Positions 11,806-24,100 of a DNA stretch of 64,000 nucleotides are shown here, piece after piece. The position numbers were made by a program, and so were the translations under genes. The first letter of the stretch is position 1. The number at the start of each line of letters is the position of its first letter. The DNA is from Rhizoclosmatium globosum (Eukaryota > Chytridiomycota > Chytridiomycetes > Chytridiales > Chytriomycetaceae), in NCBI GenBank assembly GCA_002104985.1, contig MCGO01000063.1:186001-250000 (forward strand), read 5' to 3'. The notes beneath the pieces were generated by a model. The model saw only the letters and a list, made by a program, of their open reading frames with translations, was not told the origin of the DNA and did no database searches.

Positions 11806-14014
11806 ATGGCGACCCGCAAAGACAACAACGCCAACAACGACAACGACGAGAGGGATCCCGCCTACTTCAGGTACCCCGAGTCTCTCTAATCAAACCAACC
11901 AACCAATCCAACCAACCAACCAACCAATCAAGCTACTACGCCCAGTTCGTGCACCAACAGAACATGCTCCAGGACAGCATCCGCACTTTGATGTACCAGA
12001 ATGCGATATTGTCAAATTCAGAGCGTCTTTTCAAACACAAACTTGTCATTGATGTCGGTGCTGGTTCCGGTGTGTTTCTTAAATCGACCGAATTGAGCAG
12101 GAAAACAGCGATAGTGCGAGTAAGGCGTAGTTCGCGAATCGTCTGCGTGGAGGTGATTTCTGGTTTGGTGCTGCGAAGATGTGTTCAAGCGGTGTTGGTT
12201 AAACAACAACGTCGAGGAACTGAATGGATGGATGGTTTGCATAGGATGGAAACGCTGCAAATCAAGGATGCAAGTGGGAGCTGATTCATGGTGGATTTAG
12301 CGATACGAAAGGAACGAAGCACAGCGAAGTCTCGATTAAACATGGAGCAACCGTATAACCCGAGACGTCTGGAAAAAGTCTAGAATTAGGCAGGGAGAAA
12401 GCAGGGAAAGGATGGCTGGCAGACTGGCGTGATGAATTCGAGAGATGGCGGTCAATGCTATAGCATAACAACTGACAATATGTTATCGAGGATCTTATTC
12501 ACGGTCGTCAGTGAGGAAAAATAGGTCATTATTGAAGACGTGGTGAAATAGCTCAGTTGTCACCCCAATGCTGGGAGGCAAGCTTTGGTTTATAGCTGTT
12601 ATTGTTTACGCGATCCGTTTTGAAGTGAACGTAGACATCAAAAGGAATACCCTTGAGCGGAACTGATTCAACGAAAAATGAAAGGACTCCTTCTAACCAA
12701 AAACTTCACAGGAGTCCTATCTTTCTTTGCAGTTAAAGCAGGAGCATCTAAAGTATATGCGATTGAAGCAAGTGGAATGGCAATGGTAAGAATTTTCCGC
12801 AATTTACTCGTCTCAATCTTGAATTCCCGAACAGAAAATCCAGAAAATGGTGGACGCATCATCCGCTCCCAAATCCAAGAACGTATATCTTAAAGATAAG
12901 CTCGAAGTGTTCCACTCTAAAGTCGAAGATGTGAAGTCTCTGCCTCAAGTCGATACAATCATCTCAGAACCCATCGGTGTTCTCTTGTTGCACGAGCGCA
13001 TGTGCGAATCTTATATTTATGCTCGTGATGCATTTTTGAAACCTGGTGGGACTATGTTGCCCAACAGCGGAACTATTTTCTTGGCCCCTGTAAGTATTCG
13101 TTTTTCGACGAGCTAGTGAAGGTTGTATAACATATGGGCGGATTTCCATCTCACTGGCTCCCTTGATTTCTTCAATCTCACATCATAATTACAACCAATC
13201 TCATTTTATAGTTCTCGGACGCGGGTCTATGGACTCAAACAATGGCGAAAGTACGTTTCTGGGACACAAGCGACTTTTACGGAATCGATTTCACCCCACT
13301 ACGAAAAGACGCGCTAGATGAAGTGTTTGCCCAACCAGTCGTTGGAAACTTTGACCACCGTATCTTGATGGCTGAGTCAGTGTCCCATTTTGTGGATTTC
13401 CAAACCGTCAGCCTTGCAGAGCTCAAGGACATTGTGATTCCCATTACATGGGTTCCATGCTATACCGGAATTGTGCACGGTATCGCTGGATGGTTCGATA
13501 TTGATTTATGTGGGTTGATCCTGTCCACGGCTCCCAACGCCGAAAGAACACACTGGCAGCAAGTTCGATTTATGTTGAGAGGTTTTTACCCATTTATATG
13601 TAGTTTTGCAATGCCTGGAGCTAACACTACTTTGTTTCGTTTCATTCAATAGACCCGCTCGCCATAAATGCGTTCGAACCAATCAATGGCTGGTTTAGAA
13701 TGGTTGTCAACTCTCAACGCTCTTACGATGTGACGGTTGAACTGACTTCCGGAGAAAAGTCTGTTGTCTCTGATCCCTACTCTCCATGGGTAACTGCATC
13801 GCCAATCGATTGTGAGGATACTACTGTGAAAGACGTGCGTATTCGACGAGGAAAATGGGCATTACAGGAACAGACGTATTGGTACAGCAATGAAGTGTTG
13901 GGCTCGGAATACAATAAGCCTGAGAACTTGTCTTTGTACCCAAGCGTGGGTGCAGAAAACACGATGCTGGATGTTGCGCCTGCCGTTGGGTTCGGACAGC
14001 CGACGAATATTTAG
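11806..14014 (+). CDS. CARM1: CARM1/PRMT4-like protein arginine N-methyltransferase
   Basis: Probably a type I arginine methyltransferase using S-adenosylmethionine to modify nuclear or RNA-binding proteins. Six exons (11806-11870, 11933-12069, 12712-12785, 12835-13089, 13212-13581, 13653-14014) join in frame to 420 aa. Family marks in order: YYAQFVHQQNMLQDSIRT before the Rossmann core, motif I VIDVGAGSG, YAIEAS acidic SAM-contact region, double-E loop SEPIGVLLLHERM with both glutamates, LAPFSDAGLW, THW loop (THWQQ), and a beta-barrel ending at SQRSYDVTV. The layout and HQQNMLQD element fit CARM1 better than PRMT1. Intron 2 (12070-12711, 642 nt) is far longer than the others and splits motif I between its last glycine and VLSFF. 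The N terminus is short and lacks the animal PH-like extension. Confidence 0.9.
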
Positions 14015-15329
14015 TTTGTTTTTGTTTGTTTTTTTTTGAGGAATAATGACGAATATCAGTATTAAATATATGGTTATCACGGCTTCAGCCTTGTCTACTA
14101 GTGACACATCGTCAATCAGCTGGAAACTGATTGATTGCCTGAGATCCTTCTTGAGTAGTGCGGTTGCGGCCGGCGACGATGAACTTGCTCTATCAGTTTC
14201 TTTATAACAAATTATCTACAAGGGCATTTATGCGCTGTCTAAGAAAGACAATTGAAAAGAGTAATGATAGAATTACATATTCCAGACGTTTCTCCAACTT
14301 TATCTCATCTGCTCTCCTGTGTGTAAGTAACTGAATTTTGCGGTTGATGTAATCGCGACAATTAGTTCTTTTCACAAGTAGAGCTCTCAAAACACGTAAG
14401 CATCGTGGAACTAATGAACTGGAAATCGTGGATTCGACACAAACACAAAAAATATGAAAGACTTAAAAAAAAATTAAGTGATCCACGAAACCACAAACAG
14501 ATATAAGATCATTCGAATGCACTTGTACTTTGTTTCATCAAAAACCCACAACGCAAATCCAACTTGAAACATAAAAAAAGAATGCCAGGAATGCCAGCAT
14601 CTCAGTCTCTCGAAAGCTTCGCTGCTCATGACCTGTTTCTTCAAGTCAAGTTTGCAAAGGAAGACAAGAAAGAGAAGAAAGCTGGTTCCATCAACAGTTG
14701 CAACACGTCTTCCAATGGATCTGTCGCTGCTGAATCTACTGCGTCGAGAAAGGAATCTGTGAGGCTGTTCAGTAGCACTCCACAGCCTCTTGGTGACCGT
14801 CACTTGTAAAATGACATTGTAAATCATATCCAATACTTTTCCATTATCTTAAGTTGCAGTCTCAGCAATTATGCATAGCAAAATAAACATTTAGTCCCTT
14901 TTTTAAAAAAAATATTTTCTGAGGTATCTGTTGAACCAGAGTTAAGCTCTGGAACGATCGCTCTGCAGTCGAGGCTAAGGAGTTGAGCGGTTTCTAAATG
15001 TTTGGCTGTGGAGGATTGACTTGGATTTGAGGACCGGGAATTGTTTCATTCGCGGCAGTTAAGTAATGTGTACCATTCGAGAGCGGAGAAAAGATGAAGT
15101 GCGCTCGCGGAAGATACAATGAGGCCTGTGAGCAATGCAAACATTCTAAAAATCAGAAAGAGAGTTGGCAAAAGTACCTCAAGTAAGAAATTCGCTAAAA
15201 AAATACACAACGCTTTTCGAACTGAATACTGTCTGATATAAAATGATTTCAATTTATTGAAGTTTCTTTGGTAAGAGAACCACGGATATCACAAATCTGA
15301 CAAGTTTTTGACGACACAGTCAGATTCCA
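14015..15329. other. Intergenic region with two unsupported small frames
   Basis: Overlapping opposite-strand frames at 14474-14833 (-, 119 codons) and 14564-14809 (+, 81 codons). The + frame (containing FAKEDKKEKKAGSINS and SSTPQPLGD) has coding-like Ser/Lys composition but no recognisable domain. Nothing else was identified. Confidence 0.4.
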
Positions 15330-16388
15330 TTACTCGTCCTTTGGATAAGGGAGACCAAACAAATCGTCATCCTTTTGCCAGCTGTACTTAATTTCGACGG
15401 TACCGGAGGAACCAGTAACAGGAGATTGGGATCCAGGCTCAATCAAGAAATCCGATGAACGCTCAAAAATACCAGGGAAGTAGAGTCTAATGGAGCAGGG
15501 GTTTTTTCCAGTTAGTTACACATCCATTCTGAAGCAGCTCTCTTTCCCTAAATTCCTCAAATATCCTAACAGCCCTCCGATCCTTTCGGTTGATTTCTTC
15601 CCTTTGAGCTCTTTGTTCCACCCAACACTTCTACAGATATCGACAGCCCCGGCCATTTCACACCCGTCGAAACTGATCCAACTTGCATCGCATTCGCTGT
15701 CGCTCCAGATTCCGCTTTCACTCCAGATTCAGCCAACAAGCAACTTCAGCTCAGCACTCCAGAGATCCGAGATAGATAGTCACCTGTGGATAGTTTGAGG
15801 AGAGCCATTTGTGAGGATGCGAGTGTCATCGGCAATGCGCTGCTGAATAGCCAAGTTGCGCTGCATGTCAGATTCGATGCCGTCCCGTCCACGCATGTTT
15901 TCGCTAATGTATTTTGTGATTGGGTTTTCGTCCTTCTTTGTTTGTTGAAGAGACTGAATTGCGAAAACCGAAGCGGCAACGAGAACCCCGGCCTTGAGAA
16001 AGTACGAGGAAAAGAAGGTTTCTCTCTTTGACTGAGTCTCTGAACCGTCTGGGTGGTCTGGGTAGGTTAAGAGCGACTCGGGCTGTTCGCCGTGCGGAGG
16101 AGCGTAGTACTCGTGGGGCCACCTGGTTCAAGTTCAGTTCATTGTAGTGTGTTTAGTACGATGCGATGTTGCACTTAGTAAAGCAGCCCGTGCGTGTCGT
16201 ATCCTTGAAAACGGTAAAGAAAAGTGAACTCACTCGCGGGCAATCTTGAGCCAGGCCGCCGGTGTCTCCTTGTTGCGCACGTACACAACCTTGTGTGCTG
16301 CTTCATGTCCGTGGTCGTGTCCGTGTCCAGATGATCCGTGGCGGCGTGCGATTCGGGTCACTGTTGCGAACCGTCTGGCAATGCTCAT
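15330..16388 (-). CDS. Mitochondrial inner-membrane protein, possible complex I accessory subunit
   Basis: Three exons (16234-16388, 15784-16122, 15330-15486) join in frame to 216 aa. The N terminus MSIARRFATVTRIARRHG is a typical arginine-rich mitochondrial presequence, then a His/Gly stretch, a conserved-looking AWLKIAREWPHEYY, one hydrophobic segment (YFLKAGVLVAASVFAIQSL) and a soluble tail (ENPITKYISENM, then FPGIFERSSDF). One TM helix followed by an NPITKYI-type segment and a C-terminal (F/Y)P-(G/E)-IF stretch recalls fungal complex I accessory subunits of the 17.8-kDa/NUXM type, from memory only. An in-frame ATG at 16424 is possible, but 16388 gives the better presequence. It lies downstream of the minus-strand MASE1 gene on the same strand. 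Confidence 0.55.
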
Positions 16389-16659
16389 CTTCCTTTTTTC
16401 TGAAAATATCCACTTACCAAACACCTACCTAGTTATTGAAAGTACAAATCATTTATTAAATTATGCATCTGAAGATGAAGCTGAAGCTGAGGATGATGCA
16501 TCGTCAACACTCCCGTGAAACCGTTTTGGTTGTCGTAGCCCCATCCCTGCAATACTACTTCGCCCTTTTGAAATCGAAACCATACTCAAAGCACTTGATT
16601 TTACAAGCCTGCCAGTTCGAGCCTTCACTTTGGGACCTATTCCACTTGGCCCCCCTTCC

Positions 16660-19600
16660 TCAGACCCAACAGAAATTTCTTTGATCAAGATCCATAAAGA
16701 GCAACTTCCGACAGACATCAAATACTCGTCCCTTCTCAACCGGTTTCTTCAATACAACACGAATTCCCGCATTTTTGAGCGGTCCATCGTTATTTCCAAG
16801 AACAAGATTCCCTGTGACAGCTACAATCGGCATCGTATACCCAGCAGCCCGAATACGAACTGTCGCCTCTTCACCACTCATTCCAGGCATTTCCAAGTCC
16901 ATGAACACGATACTCACTTTTCGTTGCTGCACAATTCGAATCGCTTCCGTTCCGTTTGAGACTTCAAGCACGTCTGCGAATTTCCTATACGCTTTGAGCA
17001 TTTTGGCCAGTATAGAACGGTTCACGAGAGAATCGTCAACGACAAGTGCCGCCGTCTTTGTTCCGATCGTGGTTGGTCTCACCGGTTCAGATGCACGTGG
17101 AACAGGCTTGCCTTCTGAATAGGATTGGATAGATGTTATCGAAGTCTGGATTTTATGTGACTCCGAAGCAGACTTTCTGTGTTTTGACATGGTGGCAGGA
17201 TATGGCGGTTCAGACATCCGTGAAACAGATTGAAATTTGTCAGGAGAGGAATCCATAGAAGTTGTCGAGGTCCGAACTTGTTCAGATTCCGCGATAAATT
17301 GTTTCTGCTTCGGAAACACAGTTTGGCGTTGAATGTGGGGAGAGGAGTGCATGGATGCTGAGGAGGTCCGAATATTATTTGAGAATGGCGATTCTCCAGC
17401 CGTGCGTATCGGTCTCGATTCGCGTGGCGATGATTGCATATCTGGAGAAGACTTAATTGACGCTGTTGAAGTACTACATGCTGTAAAGACAGTGGTGGGT
17501 GCGCCTGCTAATGGATGAGAAGAGCCACCAAGTTTGGAATGAGACGAAATAATGATTTGTGAACCTCTGTTCACACTCAACATCCCATTGTTGTTGCTTG
17601 CTGGAGACCCGGCAGATGCAGCAGAACCTGTCTCGGATATTGTCTTTTCAACGCTCGTTGTACCACCAGAATGTCTCCGGACAGAAGGGAAAAGGGCTCC
17701 TAAAAATTGAGAACCGAGAGACGTACGCAAGTTTGGATAATGCTCTGATGCAGAGGATGAACTTGAACGACGACGTTGTTGAAGTTGAAAGTCTGGCTGT
17801 GATTTGGCTGAAGGACTGGTTATGTCTGAGAATGTCACGGACTGATTTTTGCTTGTTTCTTTTGGAGGCATTGAGGATTCGTGTACTCCAATTTCGGGAT
17901 CTTCTTGCACTGGTTGTGGCCGTGATGGGAATGCACGGTGAAGGCTAGGTCGATAGTATTGTTTTAAGATGTCGGCGATAATATCTTTCGTCAGTGGCTT
18001 CTGGATGAAAGCCGTCATTCCGTTTTTTTCGAGATTCGATTGCGTTTCAGGGCCAAGTGAATAACTCGATACTATCAAAACGGGGCACAGAACATTGTTT
18101 TCACGTAGCGTCTTAAGTGTTTCCTATTCATGCCGTTTAAGCGCTAGCTTCAAAAAATTTAGCTGTACTTACAGTGCCATCCATGATGGGCATCTCTAAA
18201 TCCATGATAATGAGCTCCGTCATTGCTCGCTGACACGATTTTACTGCGTCCGCTCCATTGCTCGCCTCTAGAACAATTGCTGTAGGGTCGACATCAATAA
18301 TGAACTTTGAAACGAGTTTCAGAAAGACTTTTGAATCATCCACAATCAAAATATGTCCTGGACCCGTTAGGACCGGTACAATTGAAGTCGTTGACGGGTA
18401 TTTCAGTTTTTCTATTGATTCCATGACTTCACAAGTTGCTAATGCTGATGGAACCATGGCAGTAGAAGTGTTTTCATTTCTTCGTTTGTCGTTAAAACTT
18501 GGCGATCGAGTTATGGCTGGTGGGTTTTCAATAGAACCTCGTTTCTTGTCATTGAAACTTGGAGACCTCGCCATCATCGCGACTGTCAGTGTATTATCCA
18601 TAGACGATCGCTTTTTGTCATTAAAACTAGGCGATCTCGCCATCATTGCTACCGTCAAAGTATTTTCTGCTGGACCTCTTCTTTCATTGAAACTTGGGGA
18701 TCCAGTCATACTAACCTTTCTTATGAGGGATGCTTCCCGAATGGGTGATACTTGAAGAGAATTACGAGAGCCTTGAAAGCATTATATATAAGCATATTAA
18801 TCTGCATACAAACAATGCTTACCATTTTCGCTGTGACTAACGCTGTCAATGCTGCTAAGCCGCCCTCGGGGTCCCGTTCCAGTCCCGCTCAAAATTGAAT
18901 TGGACCGTTGTATATCCTTGAAAGTAACTCGACTAATACGAGAACTTGCACTTGATCGATTAGAACTTAAATCAGCAGCCACGTTGTCGTTACTAAAGAT
19001 TTGTTGTTTTGACATGGACGGAAGCCGAGAAATTGGAGTAATGACAGCAGGAACAGTCACTTGAACCGTAAAAGTTATGCAATTCACGCCTCCACTCAGC
19101 TTTGTGGCATTTATATCCCCCTTCATAAGCCCCACAAGCTTTTTTGCAGTTGCTAGGCCAAGTCCGGACTCGATCACATTCGCACAGCGCATCATATTAT
19201 ACGGAACGAAGAGGGTGTCAATAGGAAATGATATTCCAATTCCACCGAATGTAACAGACGTTTCGATTTCATGTATTTTGTCCACACGTGAGAGTGAAGA
19301 ATGGGAGACCTGTTTTCCTGAACTTCGCAACACGACTTTCCCATCTCGAGCAGAATACTAAGTTCAATGAGTTGAGGTGCAAGAAAAAATTGAAAAACTG
19401 TTACATACCTTGCATGCAGCGAGAAAAATGCTAGAAATCACTTGCTCAAATCGACTCGAATCCACCAAAGCAACACCCGGAATATTGTTGATTTGATGTT
19501 CAAATGTGATACCACAAAACATTTCTCGAACAGAGCTCATTGTCGAATAAATAACGCTTTGGATACTGGTTTGTGTCGGTTTAAGAACGAGATTACCCTT

Positions 19601-20941
19601 TTCCAAATTAAAATAGCTCGTGATATCTTCAGTGAGGGATAGCATGATACCAAGATTTTGCGAAATGCCAATCTTAAAATCAGAAGGCAAAGACTTCATA
19701 TAATCGTGATCACCATCCCAAAGAGTGGTCACAGAGACTAAGGGTTCACGAAACTGTTCAGCTAAATAGGGTATATAGGATTCTTTAACTATCAGCTGCT
19801 CTTTTGCTGAAAGCGCCTCTTTCTTTAGGTTTTCTATCTCTAAAGCCATCGTTTTGAGTTTCTTATTTGCATTCGCAATCGTCTTTCCATGCCTCATATC
19901 TTTCCGGGCGACTAGGTGTATCACAGCCAATCCAACGATTTGTGCAATCGAATGAATATGGAGGATTGGGAGATGTCCTTGATAGAAGTTTGGAGTGACT
20001 GAATCCAATGCACTAGATTGCCATATAAAACCAAATCCAAGATTTGAAAGGAGCCCAGAGAGAGACGCGATAGAAACGCCAAACACTCCACCAAAGTATC
20101 CTGATCCTAGTATTAGTGGGAAATACGTATATACACTGAGAAACGAAGATCCGTCAGGAATCAGTGACCGCAGCACCAAAGGAATACAAATAGCAAATCC
20201 GGATGCAATCGCGGGAGAAACGATGTTGACAATTAGCTTTTTGTCAGATAAGTAACTTTTGAATTTCAACAGATGAGACTTGGTCATTTGGGACACCATC
20301 GGAACCATAATTAAAAGACCAGGAAATCCAGCGGACCAGTCAAGTAAAATATGTTGTTCCAGAGATAAACCAGTGGCATCGTTCCCAAGACTGATCACCA
20401 GAGAACGACACACAGCAAACACACCAACTGTGAGTGCAGCAGCAGTAATAAACTTGACCACTTCCAGCGAATGAGACGAGTCTTTGTGCATGACCGTTGA
20501 AGCAAAGAGCACGACAGCCAACATGATCGATTCCAACGCGTGAATCACAGAAAGCGCAACAATTGTTGTCATTGGCAGCGGATTACTCGCTCCTTTTGTA
20601 AGCTCGAGAAGCCCCGCAAAGACAACTCCCAGAAACCCAAGAGAGACTAAAGGCCTCAGGCGGATGTCAGTTACGAGGCAACCCGCAGCGTGCACTCCAT
20701 TTGCTGTCCAAACCAGAGGTATCGACTGCTTGCTGAGTACTACCGAGACACGAACAAGGCCATATCCAACGCTCAACAAAACAACTAAACGAATAAGCTC
20801 AAAGGGGTAATCTGGACGAGCCGGCGGGCTTTTCGTCTTGCTTTTGCGGTTCTTTGACTTTAAATCGACACTGTCATTTGAGATGGAAAATAACGTGGTC
20901 TCATGCTGAACTGCAGACGACCGTATCTCGGATTTACGCAT
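16660..20941 (-). CDS. MASE1 membrane sensor, degenerate histidine kinase, two receiver domains
   Basis: Four exons (19409-20941, 18823-19357, 18173-18771, 16660-18123) join in frame to 1,376 aa. Residues about 50-350 form a multi-TM MASE1-like sensor with its two hallmarks, VWTANGVHAAG and DWSAGFPGLLIMVPMV. A coiled-coil follows, then a kinase-like region. At the H-box, AEQFREPL replaces S-H-E-x-R-x-P-L, so the phospho-acceptor His is Glu. The N-box Asn is lost (RFEQVISSIFLAACK) and G1 reads FGGIGI without Asp; G2 is partly kept (SGLGLA). REC1 (about 828-950) and REC2 (about 1245-1365) keep DD, the MDLEMP phospho-Asp and the conserved Lys. The linker before REC1 has four SPSFN[DE] repeats. 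After the stop at 16660 another frame stays open to 16461, eight bases before AATAAA, so the exact C terminus is uncertain. Confidence 0.88.
18480..18709 (-). repeat. In-gene tandem repeat encoding RSPSFNDKKR units
   Basis: Four imperfect copies of a Ser-rich unit in the linker of the minus-strand MASE1 protein. The middle copies have the form MARSPSFNDKKR plus about ten residues ending NTLTVAM, about 66 bp each. The paralogue on the plus strand lacks them. The basic/serine pattern suggests phosphorylation sites, but this is inference. Confidence 0.8.
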
Positions 20942-21125
20942 TTTATGGATTTAGTTTCAAATAGTGGGTTGTAAATCATTCCATCTTTGGCAATTTAAAT
21001 AATGAAAGGAAACATAGAAGAAAGAGGGAAGGGGAAAAATAGGAGAAGAAAGAAAACGCGTAAATTATTTATGACATTGGCAAAGTTTGCATCAAAGAAT
21101 CACATAAGAGATTTACGCTTCAAAA
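20942..21125. promoter_or_regulatory. Shared bidirectional promoter of the MASE1 gene pair
   Basis: 184 bp separate the two start codons of the divergent paralogues, so both promoters must lie here or overlap the 5' ends. The segment is A/G-rich on the + strand (GAAAGAGGGAAGGGG tract). TTTGGCAATTT and ATTGGCAAAGT occur as a loose pair of TTGGCAA sites. Confidence 0.65.
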
Positions 21126-24100
21126 ATGCCACAATCCTCATTACCGCGCAAGCAGAATACTCGCTTTGATACGTTTTCAACCGAAACTTTGACTTCGATA
21201 CGCTCCAAAGTCCCAGGGCACGGCATCGGGAAACGACCCAGCGTTGGCGAAGTGGATTATACATTCCAAGCCACACGCGCACTTTGTTTATTTGCGCTCG
21301 CTTTTGGAATGGTCCGGATATCTATGGCTTTGAGTGTTTCGGGTATTCCCATGATATGGACTGCCAATGGTGTGCATATAGCTGCGATTCTTGTGTCAGA
21401 TATCAAGATTGCACCATTTGTGTCACTGGGATTCATTGCTATAGTATTTGCTGGTCTTTTAGATTACTCTCAAGTCGGTTCCAATGAGGGAAGCATGGTT
21501 ACAGCTATTGAGATTTCGCTGATACACGCGTTGGAATCAATAATGCTCGCAGTCGTACTCTTCGCAGCAACTATTATGAAAAAGAATCTCTCGGAATCAA
21601 GAGCTTTATTTTCGTTCATTTTTTCGAGTGCTTTGGTTCAGCTTGTCTTTTCAATTTGTCGAAGCCTCTTTTTCACTTTGAGTGGAGGTGCCCCAAACCA
21701 ATTCAATCTAGGACAGAGAGTATTATTTGATTGGTCTGCTGGATTTCCTGGCTTGATTATCGTCGTGCCTATGTTCTCACATCTTGGAAAGAGCGAACTG
21801 GAAACTTTACGAACTCTCCTAAATGATCGTAACCGTTCCATTTGTGTTATTGTACCAATCATAGGAAGTTGTGCTTCTATACTTCTTGCATGGGGGCTAC
21901 AGATTTTAATTGGAGACTCTGCTCCATTTCTTTTCGCGTACATCAGTTTTTTCCTGGTCTATATTTCTGGATACTATGGCGGCACGTTTGGGCTATGTTT
22001 TACAAGTGCCTGCAGCCTCACTGCAAACTTAGGATTCAACTTTATCTGGCAAAAGTCACAAGTCACGGCAGTCGCAACCATCAATCATGGGCATCTCCCT
22101 ATTCTTCACATCCACTCAATCCTTCAAATAACAGGCCTCATATTTGCATTCTTGGTTCTGAAGAAAGACAAAAAGTATGCCAAGGCGCTCAAAAAGTTTG
22201 AGACGAAAACGAAAGGCCTTATGTCCGAATTGGAACAGCACCGTAACGATGCAGGTGCTACAAAAAAGAATTTAAATACTAAGGACGCGTACATTCCTTA
22301 TCTTTGCGAACAGTTTCATGGGCCTCTTCTCAACATTATGACAGTCTGGGAAACAGAACAGGAACAGCTTTCATCAGTCTCACCTGAGTTTAAAAATTCT
22401 ATGCAAGCTTCGTTTGGAGTTATGTTGTCACTTGTAGATGATGTATTGAGTTACTCGCAACTGGAGAAGGGGTTGTTTCAACTGAGGCCTACTCAAACAG
22501 ACCTCCGACAAGTCATACATTCCACTTTGAGCATTGTCAATGATATGTTTCGTCAGAACAATATCGCATTTGAGCATCAGTTAAACAACGTCCCCTCTCT
22601 TGTTGTTATAGATCCACTACGCTTTGAGCAAGTACTGCTTAATGTACTAGTAACGGCGGGACAGGTAATCTTTCAAAATTGAATAATCAATTCTGACAGA
22701 ATTGGGCAGTATACACGACAGGGAGATAGAATGGTGCTCAAAATCACCGGCTCGCGATCTACAAGCGATAATCTTGTTCAATTAGAAACACTAGTATTAT
22801 TCGGAGGTCAAGGAATCTTCCCGCCGCTGGACATGCTTTTCACACCATACAATATGATCCGCAAAGAATACGCCACCGACTCTGGACTTGCAATGGCATC
22901 AGCAAAGAAAATAATTGAATTGATGGGAGGCTCAATGAATTCATCTCGACTTCAATCAGGCATGAGCCAGATAACATTCACTGTGTCCGTCCAAGTAGCC
23001 AATAACTTGTCCATGGGGCGAAACAATATTTCACTGAACCGACCTCCCACAATGAGTAGCACAAGAGAATCAAGGAATAGCCGCACTGGCGGAACGGAAT
23101 CGAACTCAGATGATTCAATTGAATCCAAACGGTCTGGCAAATCCATCACAGCGCCAAGAAAAATGAGTGATCTCTACAAGAGTGTGACTTCACTGATGCA
23201 CAAAGCCGGATCAAAGCAGCAAAACCAACCAGGATTCTCGCGAGCGTCAAGTCAAGACAAAATGGATCCGATTGGAATTGCGTCAGCGTCACCGTCACCA
23301 ATAACTGTGGCTGTTGGAGCAGCGGCATGGAGCAAGAAGGGAAGACAAGCAAGTTTTGGAACTCATTCTCCTGCATCGTCTTTGAGGTCCATAGACTCAA
23401 TTATTAAAGCGGAAGGTCTCCGCACCAGCAAGACAAAGGCCTCTGAAATATCAAAATCCACCGTATCTGTAGCGCAAATACAACCCGTCGTTGGAAATAT
23501 GTTAGTTGTTGACGATTCAAGCATTTTTAGACAGTTGCTGAAGAAAACCCTTTCCATGATCGACAAGACGGCAAACATTCATGAAGCAAGTAACGGTGCT
23601 GAAGCGATATCAATATGCCAAAGAACGCCAATGGACATCATATTTATGGACTTGGAGATGCCCAAAATGAACGGAGATGTGAGTCATTATTCAAGGAGAA
23701 TGTTTAATAATGTGAAACAGGAAGCAATATCAAAACTCCGAAACCGAGAAGTTTTGTGCCCGATAATCGTCGTATCGAGCCAATCCTTGAGCTCAGATGG
23801 TCTCCGCATCCTAACTCAAACAGGAATGACACACTTTGTCCAGAAACCAATTTCAAAAGACCTTATGCAAGGAATTCTCAAGCAATACTATATCCCACGT
23901 CGTACGAAAACGTTGAGAATGAACTCTCCAGATCGACCTGAACAGATTCTTGAAGACGTGTCCGTAATCATCAACCGAATCTCATCCACAACTTCAATAG
24001 CAAACACAGCGCAAGGAATACTGTCTCCAGCACCCACTCTTGGCACTCATTTCCCAACATCCAGATTAAGCGTGATGAGCACACCAGAGGCCATGTTTCG

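Noticed and set aside
15490..15798. 102-codon + strand open frame
   Set aside because: Lies almost wholly in the second intron of the mitochondrial membrane protein gene; composition is intron-like.
23679..23720. Reading the 42 nt as coding
   Set aside because: The paralogue has an intron at the same codon, the segment has donor and acceptor consensus, and removing it restores the receiver alignment.
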